Source: Caldifarciminota bacterium UBA2202
Lineage (GTDB): Bacteria > Hydrothermota > 32-111
Assembly: GCA_002327905.1 (NCBI GenBank)
Contig: DCUY01000113.1
Span: forward strand, 1-5,068
Length of the DNA stretch: 5,068 nt
Direction of reading: 5' to 3'
The notes beneath the pieces are model-generated. The model was not told the DNA's origin. It did not search any database and saw only the letters and a program-made list of their open reading frames with translations. Positions 1 through 5,009 of the stretch are shown piece by piece. Each line of letters opens with the position of its first letter. Positions within the stretch are counted from its first letter, which is position 1. The translations under genes and the position numbers were made by a program.

Positions 1-275
1 TGGGCCGTTACCCCGCCAACTAGCTAATGGGCCGCGGGCTCATCTTTTGGCGCGAGGCCTTACGGTCCCCCGCTTTGATCCTCTCTGCATATGCAAAAAG
101 GATATTATGTCGAATTAGCAAGAGTTTCCCCCTGTTATGCGACACCTAAAGGTAGATTACCCACGTGTTACTCACCCGTTTGCCACTGACTTATATTGCT
201 ATAAGCCCGTGCGACTTGCATGGCTAAGACACGCCGCTAGCGTTAGTCCTGAGCCAGGATCAAACCCTCCGAAAA
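1..275 (-). rRNA. rrs: 16S ribosomal RNA, 5' part (truncated by window edge)
   Basis: On the minus strand this reads as the start of a bacterial small-subunit rRNA. The universal 5' signature GGGTTTGATCCTGGCTCAG lies at about 267-249. The conserved GCATGCAAGTCG, GGCAAACGGGTGAGTAAC and TAGCTAGTTGGCGGGGTAAC blocks follow in the expected order. The window edge cuts the gene at about E. coli position 270. The mature 5' end is set near 275 by aligning A268 with E. coli position 8, so it is good to a few bases. The V1 arm is visible as an 8-bp helix (188-195 with 200-207) closed by a GCAA tetraloop in the RNA. The sequence is bacterial, but I cannot name the phylum from it. Only the first sixth of the gene is present, so no 23S, 5S or spacer tRNA can be seen. 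Confidence 0.98.
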
Positions 276-319
276 AAAATTAATTATTTTTCGATTGGTA
301 TGGTGTGGTAGTGCACATT

Positions 320-331
320 ATTTCAAAGATC
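320..331 (-). promoter_or_regulatory. boxA-like rRNA antitermination site in the 16S leader
   Basis: The minus strand reads GATCTTTGAAAT here, about 45 bases upstream of the 16S 5' end and downstream of both promoters. It resembles boxA elements of rRNA leaders (E. coli TGCTCTTTAACA; many other bacteria GTTCTTTGA), where NusB/S10 bind to load the antitermination complex. Position and sequence both fit. The match is by eye, and no boxB or boxC was assigned. Confidence 0.55.
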
Positions 332-349
332 TATTTTTCTAATTTCAAA

Positions 350-365
350 CCCTTTGTAAAAAGGG
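350..365 (-). other. Small hairpin at the 5' end of the rRNA leader
   Basis: The minus strand contains CCCTTT-TTAC-AAAGGG, a perfect 6-bp stem with a 4-base loop. It begins almost exactly where transcription from the proximal promoter should start (about 365). It would therefore cap the proximal-promoter transcript with a 5' hairpin, and would be internal in transcripts from the distal promoter. It is followed by GTTTGAAATTAG rather than a U-tract, so it is not a terminator. A role in stabilising or processing the leader is inference. Confidence 0.45.
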
Positions 366-371
366 ATGATT

Positions 372-399
372 AGTATATCAAATTTTTACAATTTGTCAA
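372..399 (-). promoter_or_regulatory. Proximal rRNA promoter (P2-like)
   Basis: Minus strand: -35 box TTGACA (399-394, perfect consensus), 16-bp spacer, -10 box TATACT (377-372, 5 of 6). TGA directly precedes the -10 box (extended -10, TGN). Expected transcription start is near 365, giving a leader of about 90 bases before the 16S. Upstream on the minus strand are long A-tracts (about 404-426), resembling an UP element that would contact the RNA polymerase alpha subunit. This is a near-ideal housekeeping sigma promoter, as expected for rRNA. Confidence 0.85.
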
Positions 400-484
400 G
401 AGATATTTTTCTTTTTTTCTTTTTTTAGAACTTTGTTGTCTTGAGGTTGCATTTATATCACAAATGAAACTTCTTGTCAAGAGA
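393..484. repeat. 11-bp direct repeat shared by the two rRNA promoters
   Basis: The plus-strand word TTGTCAAGAGA occurs at 393-403 and at 474-484. Each copy covers the complement of a -35 box plus the five bases upstream of it. The two promoters also share TGATATA at their -10 boxes. Promoter duplication or selection for the same regulator or UP contacts could explain this. The sequence between the copies is not repeated. Confidence 0.8.
452..480 (-). promoter_or_regulatory. Distal rRNA promoter (P1-like)
   Basis: Minus strand: -35 box TTGACA (480-475, perfect), 17-bp spacer, -10 box TATAAA (457-452, 5 of 6), again preceded by TGA as an extended -10. It lies 80 bp upstream of the proximal promoter, giving a tandem pair like E. 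coli rrn P1/P2. The sequence just upstream (481-495) is A/T-rich and could act as an UP element. The 11-bp word around the -35 is identical to that of the proximal promoter. Confidence 0.8.
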
Positions 485-502
485 AAAATTATTTAATGTG
501 AA

Positions 503-518
503 AAACTTCCAAACTTCC
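503..518. repeat. 8-bp tandem duplication (AAACTTCC x2)
   Basis: Two adjacent copies of AAACTTCC lie in the gene-free stretch between the small gene's 3' end and the distal rRNA promoter. No function is visible. The rest of 519-600 shows nothing that I can support. Confidence 0.6.
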
Positions 519-600
519 ATTATTTCAGCAATGGTAGCGCAGGAGAATCATCTGCAGAATTTTTTGACAAAAAAATGATAACTTAAAATCAATCAATGAA

Positions 601-631
601 CAAAAATATAAACTCCGCAGTCCGCGTCTGC
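601..631 (-). terminator. Weak candidate terminator after the small gene
   Basis: Minus strand, 35 bases past the stop of the small gene: GCAG/CTGC arms (631-628 with 620-617), extendable by one pair across an A/A mismatch. After a seven-base gap comes TATATTTTTG (610-601). The stem is short and the U-tract is offset, so this may not work as a terminator. If it does not, transcription of the small gene would read into the rRNA promoter region. Confidence 0.22.
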
Positions 632-665
632 AAAATTCTTAAAATCCGAAATGTGCGCAGTTCTC

Positions 666-839
666 TTACTTCTTCTCTTCCGCTTTCTCGCACTCTTCAA
701 CGAACTTCTTGATATCATCCAAAGATTCAAGAATGAGCTTCGCCTTTGAGTATCCGAAAGAAAACGGATACCTGTCATTTTCGTTTCTTTTCAGAATGAG
801 AACCTGTTTGCCCCTGTACTCTGTTTTTTCAACTATCAT
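666..839 (-). CDS. Small conserved-looking protein of unknown function (57 aa)
   Basis: The gene encodes 57 residues, beginning MIVEKTEYRGKQVLILKR and ending in a Lys/Glu-rich tail (ECEKAEEKK). I chose the ATG at 839 because AGGAG lies at 850-846 with a six-base spacer. An upstream in-frame ATG at 902 would add 21 residues of Ile/Tyr/Lys-rich sequence translated from the AT-rich promoter, with no ribosome binding site. The protein has a short beta-like start (YRGKQVLILKR), a central RYPFSFGYSKAKLIL segment and a charged amphipathic helix (LDDIKKFVEECEKA). There is no signal peptide, membrane segment or metal motif; the one Cys is near the C terminus. The segment looks like a small uncharacterised family I have seen unnamed in other bacteria, but I cannot name a domain or function. 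It is divergent from the cyclase gene and lies upstream of, and co-directional with, the rRNA operon. Confidence 0.8.
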   Translation of the reverse strand: MIVEKTEYRGKQVLILKRNENDRYPFSFGYSKAKLILESLDDIKKFVEECEKAEEKK

Positions 840-844
840 AAAAG

Positions 845-850
845 TCTCCT
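845..850 (-). promoter_or_regulatory. Ribosome binding site that sets the small gene's start
   Basis: The minus strand reads AGGAGA at 850-845. AGGAG is followed by a six-base spacer (ACTTTT) and the ATG at 839-837. It is the strongest Shine-Dalgarno match in the window and rules against the longer reading from 902. Confidence 0.85.
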
Positions 851-866
851 TTTTTTTAATATAAAT

Positions 867-882
867 AATAATATATATTATT
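867..882. promoter_or_regulatory. Perfect 16-bp palindrome in the divergent promoter region (possible operator)
   Basis: AATAATATATATTATT reads identically on both strands. It covers the -10 box and part of the spacer of the small gene's promoter, in the 92-bp region between the two divergent genes. A repressor bound here would block the small gene and could also affect the cyclase gene. The sequence is pure A/T, so a chance palindrome or simple DNA melting region is a real alternative. Confidence 0.35.
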
Positions 883-895
883 TTAATAAAGTCAA
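868..895 (-). promoter_or_regulatory. Promoter of the small gene
   Basis: Minus strand: -35 TTGACT (895-890, 5 of 6), 16-bp spacer, -10 TATTAT (873-868, 5 of 6). Expected start is near 861, giving a leader of about 22 bases that contains the AGGAG site. The very AT-rich context makes chance -10 matches easy, but the -35 is specific. Confidence 0.6.
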
Positions 896-901
896 TATAC
901 A
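896..901 (+). promoter_or_regulatory. Possible -10 box for the cyclase gene
   Basis: TATACA lies 30 bases before the ATG at 932 and would start transcription near 908. No convincing -35 lies 16-18 bp upstream, where the sequence is only alternating A/T. Weak Shine-Dalgarno-like GAAGAAG (918-924) follows. A rival promoter further downstream is listed separately. Confidence 0.25.
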
Positions 902-931
902 TCTTTATTTAAAAAAAGAAGAAGAATCCTT

Positions 932-3900
932 ATGCCGAAGAATGCAGATTTTTCCGTGAATCACACTGCGGCACTTTACTTTTTTACCTCTTTGGTGTAT
1001 ATTCTTACTATGGCTAAATCAAAGCCGATATTTTATCCTCGGATTTTGAGTTTTATGCTTGAATCGAATAAAACTTCGATGAGGCTTCCCTATTATATCC
1101 TCTTTGCAGACATTTCAGGGTTCACTCAGATTTCCGAAAACCTTATGAGTGAAGGATTTGAAGGAGCGGAGAGAATAAGGGACATACTCAACAGGCATTT
1201 TGAGTTTTTTTCAAGAACTATCCGTTCAAAGAGCGGAGATATCCTTCAATACAGCGGAGACGCGATTCTTTCGGTATTCCCCTCATTTGACAAAGCAAGA
1301 GAATCCATGGAGGAGATTATTGAATTTACAAAGACAAGCGGAGTTTTGTCCATAAGAGGCGGCATATCATTCGGCGATGTTGACTTCAGAATTTTTGATT
1401 TTAACGGAGGATACATCCTCTTGTCTCAGGGATCTGCAATCGAAAGGGCGATGAAGGCGGAGCAGATGTCTGATATAATGAAATATGTCTCTCTCACTGA
1501 AGAGAGCAGTATTCTGCCTGAAATCAAAAATGTGGATTTATCTTCTATTCCGATAGACAAATCAATATCCGAGATGTTTGAATCCTGCAATCTCGATTTC
1601 GGTTCATTCGCATTCGCATGCATATTGTTTTTATTTGCTGAAGAATGCGATATACCATATATTTTAAAACTTGCTGAAAACCGGATTTTTATAAATAAAA
1701 TCGAGAGGTATCCCGAGGGGATACGATTATTTCTCCTGTCCGGAGTTCTTAATTCAAAACAGAATCCTGTTGAATCAATGCTTGAATTCATTCATGATTT
1801 AACCCATTCGGGAAGAATGGAAAAACTTGCAGGAGGATTCACTTCCGGATACATATTCAACGGATTCACCGGAAGCCAAGAGAGATGCGAATACAATCTT
1901 ATCGGAAAATCAATCAACAGAGCCGCGAGAATAGCTTCCAAGGCAAAGACCGGAGAGATTCTCTTTGACAAAGAGATACTTGAAGAATCATCTTCCGCAT
2001 CCGGAGAATTCATCAGAAGCGAAAACTTGAAAGGCATAGGAATGATAAGCCTTTACAGAATGAAAGAGTACAGAAGGCACACTGTACCGCTCTATCTTCC
2101 ACTATTCGGAAGAGAACTTGAAATGGAGAGGATAAGCGAGATCCTTAAAGATTCTCCTGCTGTAAAAATATCAGGGGAATCAGGTTCAGGAAAGACCCAT
2201 CTTGTTTCATCCTACATTTATGAAAAAAATTTAAATGCAATATATCTGAATGTGTCAAATACTGATTCTCTTTTTGAAAATTCAATACTCAAGATGCTCG
2301 GTCTTGAAATTTCCGAAGAAGATGCTTCAAATGACTCTGCTTACAAAAAATTCCTCAATTACATGCTTGCGGCAGATAAGAATGAAATTCTTATAATTGA
2401 CAATTTTGAAAAATTGGATTCCAAATCAACGGAAATAGTCAAAAGATTCATCAGTGAGTCCTCCTGCTTTAAAACAATACTTATATCGTCAGAGTCAGAA
2501 GACAGCGAAATACATCTTCAGCTTTTTGATTCCAAAGGAATTTCGGGAATCATAGAGACAAGAACAGGAACACCTCCATCAGGGATTCTCTCAGAGACTC
2601 TTTTCAAGAAGACAAACGGAAATCCGTATTTTGTTCTTGCATTTTTCAAGACACTTATATCCGAGAACCTCATTGAAATGAATTATCTCGGAGAATGGGA
2701 GATGAATTCTGAGAAGGCGGGAGTCTCAAAAGATATTTCATCCTCTGTGCAGATGATATTTTCATCCCTCTCTGCAATTGAAAGAAATATTCTGAAAGTA
2801 TGCTCTGTTTTTGACTTCGGCTGTTCGGAAGAGCTTCTTTTAAAAATGCTTCATAATTATAAAATTGAAATCGTCTCCAAGGTAATAATGGAACTTATAC
2901 AGAAAAATCTTCTTCTTAAAAGAGAGAGGACAATATCATTTGTAAATGATGTTGTCAGAGAGCATATTTATAAATCAATTCTCCTTAAGGAGAGAATATC
3001 ACTTCACAGAACCGCCGCTAAAGGACTCTCTTTAAATAAGGATTTTCTTGAGGCTGGAAGACATCTCTATCTCTGCGGCGAAAAGGAGAATGCAAAAAAT
3101 CTGCTTGTGAATTACAAAACTATAATGGAGGAGGGAAAGACAACATTATCATTGTATTATGCTTTAATTCTTTTTGAGTTGGAAAAGTCGCAGGAACTTT
3201 TCATGGACATCATAGACCTTCTTCTTAAAGACGGAAGATATCAGGAGGCAGAGACTCTTTATGAGAAGGAGAAGGCGACATTGGATGCGGACACTGATAT
3301 ATTCACTCGCATGCGTCTTTTGGTATTCAAGGGAGAGAAGAATAAATTGATTGATTTCGCAAAAAATGCCGCCAATAAGGCAAAAAATATAAATGTGATA
3401 TTTTTTCTTCTTGATGAAACCGCCTTTGCAATGGCGATTTCAGGCGATAAAAGCGCCTCTGAATATGCATTAAAGGCTCTTGATATGATGAATAAGGAAC
3501 AGAGTCTCGATTTAAGGAGAATAAAACTCGGAGGTACATTCCGCGAATTGGGAGACTATGACAATGTCGAGAAAATTTTCAGAATGAAGCACAAAAGAGC
3601 ACTCGACGCAAACAATGCAATAGAAGCATATTCCGCATTGTCTGACATGATAGAGATGATGCCTCCGGGAAGATTCACTGTTGATTATACTCTTGAGGTA
3701 AATAATGAATTATTGAACCTTTTAAGAGAGAGCGACAGAAAGCAGGACGAGCTAAAGGCATTGAAGGTGCTGACTATGCGCCTTCGCGACAGGGGGGAAT
3801 ATGAAAAGGCATTTGAAACGGGAATGAAGGGAATAGAGCTTGCAAAGAGGTTAAAAAGCGCAACAACGGAAATAATTATTCTCTCTCAGCTGGGAAGGAT

Positions 3901-4522
3901 GGAATTCAACAGAGGCAGGATAGATAAAGCAATTGAACTCTTTTTACAGGGTGCGAAATTGGCTGAGAAAAATTCATCCCTTTTACTCCTTGAATCAATA
4001 TACGGCAACATGGGAGTGTGCAAACATGTGCTAAAGGAATACAACGAGGCTTATAACCTTTATGAAAAGGCACTGGAGATTTCATTGAAAGTGAAGCATT
4101 CGGATACAAGGTTTTTATGGATTTTGAATCTTGCCTTGCTCGGAGTGGAATCGAAACAGCTTGAAAACATTGACCATTATCTTGATATGGCGCGCGAGGA
4201 GATTTTGAAATCCGGAATTGAAGAGAGATGGATAGATATTGAGCAGATAGCTGTAAATTGCGCCTTTTTGCAGGGAAATTACGAAAAATGCTTGGAAAAA
4301 GGCGGGGCGGTTCTTGAAGAGGCTAAAAAGAGATCGGAGATTGAAATATATTATGAGACTCTTCCGTATTATGCTGGAGCTTTGCTTATGAAAGGAGACA
4401 AACAAGGCATACAGCTTTTAGTTGAATCGGAAGAGTGGGCAAATAAAAAAAATTCCGATAATGTAAAAAACAATATTGAGGATGTCAGGAGAGTTTTGAA
4501 CTCTCCTGACAAAAAATTCTAA
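932..4522 (+). CDS. sAC-type tandem adenylate/guanylate cyclase with STAND/AAA ATPase and TPR tail
   Basis: The protein has 1196 residues. Cyclase domain C1 (about 52-195) has FADISGFT with metal Asp D60 and SGDAIL with second metal Asp D110. The usual Lys before it is Q106, and the Asn/Arg pair is E171/K175. C2 (about 222-380) lacks the metal Asp but has K256 (INKIERYPEG), then YNLIG and INRAARIA with N329 and R333. C1 and C2 should therefore form one composite site making a cyclic nucleotide, probably cAMP. ATPase: FGRELE at 392, Walker A GESGSGKT at 415-422, Walker B ILIID at 486-490, TNGNPYF at 561-567. A winged-helix-like region follows (about 600-690, with FVNDVVREHIY at 670-680). The remainder is helical and TPR-like, clearest at about 941-977, 984-1017 and 1022-1055. 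This is the order of human ADCY10 (about 1610 aa), but shorter. The start is uncertain: 932 has only weak GAAGAAG, and M27 at 1010 is a rival. A hydrophobic stretch (14-25) exists only in the longer form. The protein is probably cytosolic. Confidence 0.9.
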   Translation: MPKNADFSVNHTAALYFFTSLVYILTMAKSKPIFYPRILSFMLESNKTSMRLPYYILFADISGFTQISENLMSEGFEGAERIRDILNRHFEFFSRTIRSKSGDILQYSGDAILSVFPSFDKARESMEEIIEFTKTSGVLSIRGGISFGDVDFRIFDFNGGYILLSQGSAIERAMKAEQMSDIMKYVSLTEESSILPEIKNVDLSSIPIDKSISEMFESCNLDFGSFAFACILFLFAEECDIPYILKLAENRIFINKIERYPEGIRLFLLSGVLNSKQNPVESMLEFIHDLTHSGRMEKLAGGFTSGYIFNGFTGSQERCEYNLIGKSINRAARIASKAKTGEILFDKEILEESSSASGEFIRSENLKGIGMISLYRMKEYRRHTVPLYLPLFGRELEMERISEILKDSPAVKISGESGSGKTHLVSSYIYEKNLNAIYLNVSNTDSLFENSILKMLGLEISEEDASNDSAYKKFLNYMLAADKNEILIIDNFEKLDSKSTEIVKRFISESSCFKTILISSESEDSEIHLQLFDSKGISGIIETRTGTPPSGILSETLFKKTNGNPYFVLAFFKTLISENLIEMNYLGEWEMNSEKAGVSKDISSSVQMIFSSLSAIERNILKVCSVFDFGCSEELLLKMLHNYKIEIVSKVIMELIQKNLLLKRERTISFVNDVVREHIYKSILLKERISLHRTAAKGLSLNKDFLEAGRHLYLCGEKENAKNLLVNYKTIMEEGKTTLSLYYALILFELEKSQELFMDIIDLLLKDGRYQEAETLYEKEKATLDADTDIFTRMRLLVFKGEKNKLIDFAKNAANKAKNINVIFFLLDETAFAMAISGDKSASEYALKALDMMNKEQSLDLRRIKLGGTFRELGDYDNVEKIFRMKHKRALDANNAIEAYSALSDMIEMMPPGRFTVDYTLEVNNELLNLLRESDRKQDELKALKVLTMRLRDRGEYEKAFETGMKGIELAKRLKSATTEIIILSQLGRMEFNRGRIDKAIELFLQGAKLAEKNSSLLLLESIYGNMGVCKHVLKEYNEAYNLYEKALEISLKVKHSDTRFLWILNLALLGVESKQLENIDHYLDMAREEILKSGIEERWIDIEQIAVNCAFLQGNYEKCLEKGGAVLEEAKKRSEIEIYYETLPYYAGALLMKGDKQGIQLLVESEEWANKKNSDNVKNNIEDVRRVLNSPDKKF
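975..1003 (+). promoter_or_regulatory. Possible internal promoter giving a leaderless cyclase start at M27
   Basis: -35-like TTTACT (975-980, 4 of 6), 17-bp spacer, -10 TATATT (998-1003, 5 of 6). The predicted start of transcription falls at about 1009-1010, exactly the second ATG of the frame (1010), which has no Shine-Dalgarno site. If this is the real promoter, the mRNA would be leaderless and the first 26 residues would not exist. The -35 is weak and the match may be chance. Confidence 0.35.
4484..4510. terminator. Perfect 10-bp-stem hairpin inside the last codons of the cyclase gene
   Basis: GTCAGGAGAG (4484-4493) and CTCTCCTGAC (4501-4510) are perfect complements around a 7-base loop. 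The stem ends 9 bases before the cyclase stop codon. On the plus strand it is followed by AAAAAATTCT, not a U-tract. On the minus strand it lies 17 bases beyond the remnant's stop codon and is followed, after a gap, by TTGTTTTTT. It could act as a two-way barrier between the convergent genes, or as an mRNA 3'-end stabiliser. It is not a textbook intrinsic terminator in either direction. Confidence 0.5.
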
Positions 4523-4526
4523 TTCC

Positions 4527-4861
4527 CTACATAGCAAATCTGTGTGTGAATTTAAAAAACAGCAGATTCTCCGGATACCTGCCCCCCACGAAATCACATT
4601 CCCCACTGAAGGCTTATATTCGCATACGAGAAAGAGCTTTTCATCTTTTTCCATATACTCGCCTGTAGCATAATAATTTGGAGCAAATCTTGCAATCTGC
4701 TTCTGCACTATCAGTTTTAGTGAAAGCTCATTTGACGGATTGAATGATATTCCTCCGTCAGCGGCTACGACTTTCCATTGATAAACAGCGTCTCCCACAT
4801 CCTTTGTCGACAACGCATATTTTGAAATGTCTGCGAAGAATATATCATAAAAGACTCCCAC
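4527..4861 (-). pseudogene. Frameshifted 3' remnant of a beta-strand-rich, probably outer membrane, protein
   Basis: From 4861 the minus strand codes for GVFYDIFFADISKY, then VYQWKVVAADGGISFNPS, LSLKLIVQKQ, APNYYATGEYMEKDEK and LFLVCEYKPSVGN. These are alternating polar/hydrophobic strands with aromatic residues near turns, as in outer membrane barrels. The open frame carries on past this into sequence opposite the cyclase gene, which looks meaningless. Shifting by one base at the G run (CCCCCC on the plus strand, 4582-4587) instead gives GGRYPENLL, then FFKFTHRFAM and a TAG at 4529-4527. That is a typical barrel C-terminal strand ending in aromatics, and it stops four bases short of the cyclase stop. 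One missing G would explain the break. The 5' end is also broken: the GTG at 4861-4859 directly follows an in-frame TAG, has no ribosome site, and mid-protein sequence starts at once. I do not recognise the family. Confidence 0.6.
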
Positions 4862-4928
4862 CTATATTGTCAGGAAGGGAAATGGAATATAATTTATGTT
4901 TGACTCAGTATACAAGAGTATGCTTGTG

Positions 4929-4944
4929 AGCTGGTAAGCTGGTG
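4929..4944. repeat. 8-bp tandem repeat (AGCTGGTA/AGCTGGTG)
   Basis: Two adjacent copies differ only in the last base. They sit at the start of a GC-rich patch (about 4929-4980) that contrasts with the AT-rich flanks and follows the broken 5' end of the gene remnant. The patch also contains CGCACCGTGCG, an imperfect-loop inverted repeat too small to be a useful hairpin. Confidence 0.6.
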
Positions 4945-4988
4945 AAGGCGAAGACGCACCGTGCGCCGCGTGCCGTAAGCAAAAAAAC

Positions 4989-5009
4989 AGTTTATAGTTT
5001 ATAGTTTAT
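4989..5009. repeat. 7-bp tandem repeat (AGTTTAT x3)
   Basis: Three perfect consecutive copies of AGTTTAT are followed by a degenerate fourth (GGTTAAA). The array lies just downstream of the GC-rich patch and is preceded by a run of seven A. Such short arrays expand and contract by slippage. The remaining bases to 5068 are AT-rich with no gene start or RNA that I can support. Confidence 0.8.

Noticed and set aside
84..105. Inverted repeat around GCATATGC
   Set aside because: It lies inside the 16S gene and is a normal rRNA helix of the variable region.
564..569. Perfect TTGACA on the plus strand as a possible promoter
   Set aside because: No acceptable -10 box lies 16-18 bp downstream and no plus-strand gene starts nearby.
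521..570. tRNA-like wording (AATGGTAGCGCAGGAG) before a T-run
   Set aside because: It resembles a tRNA D-arm only locally. There is no acceptor stem, no anticodon arm in register and no T-arm GTTCGA block.
593..778. Minus-strand open frame of 61 residues overlapping the small gene
   Set aside because: It is a shadow frame of the better supported 666-839 gene, has no ribosome binding site and has a low-complexity basic sequence.
1426..2037. Two minus-strand open frames inside the cyclase gene
   Set aside because: They are antisense to recognised cyclase motifs and show no start signals or domain-like sequence.
4418..4526. Continuation of the remnant's open frame opposite the cyclase 3' end
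   Set aside because: The sequence past the G run no longer looks like barrel strands, and the shifted frame gives a natural C terminus ending at 4527.
4744..4929. Plus-strand open frame of 61 residues
   Set aside because: It runs antisense to the more protein-like remnant, has no ribosome binding site and has an unstructured, basic composition.
4929..5009. CRISPR array
   Set aside because: The repeats are only 7-8 bp and directly adjacent with no spacers, and no cas-like gene is present.
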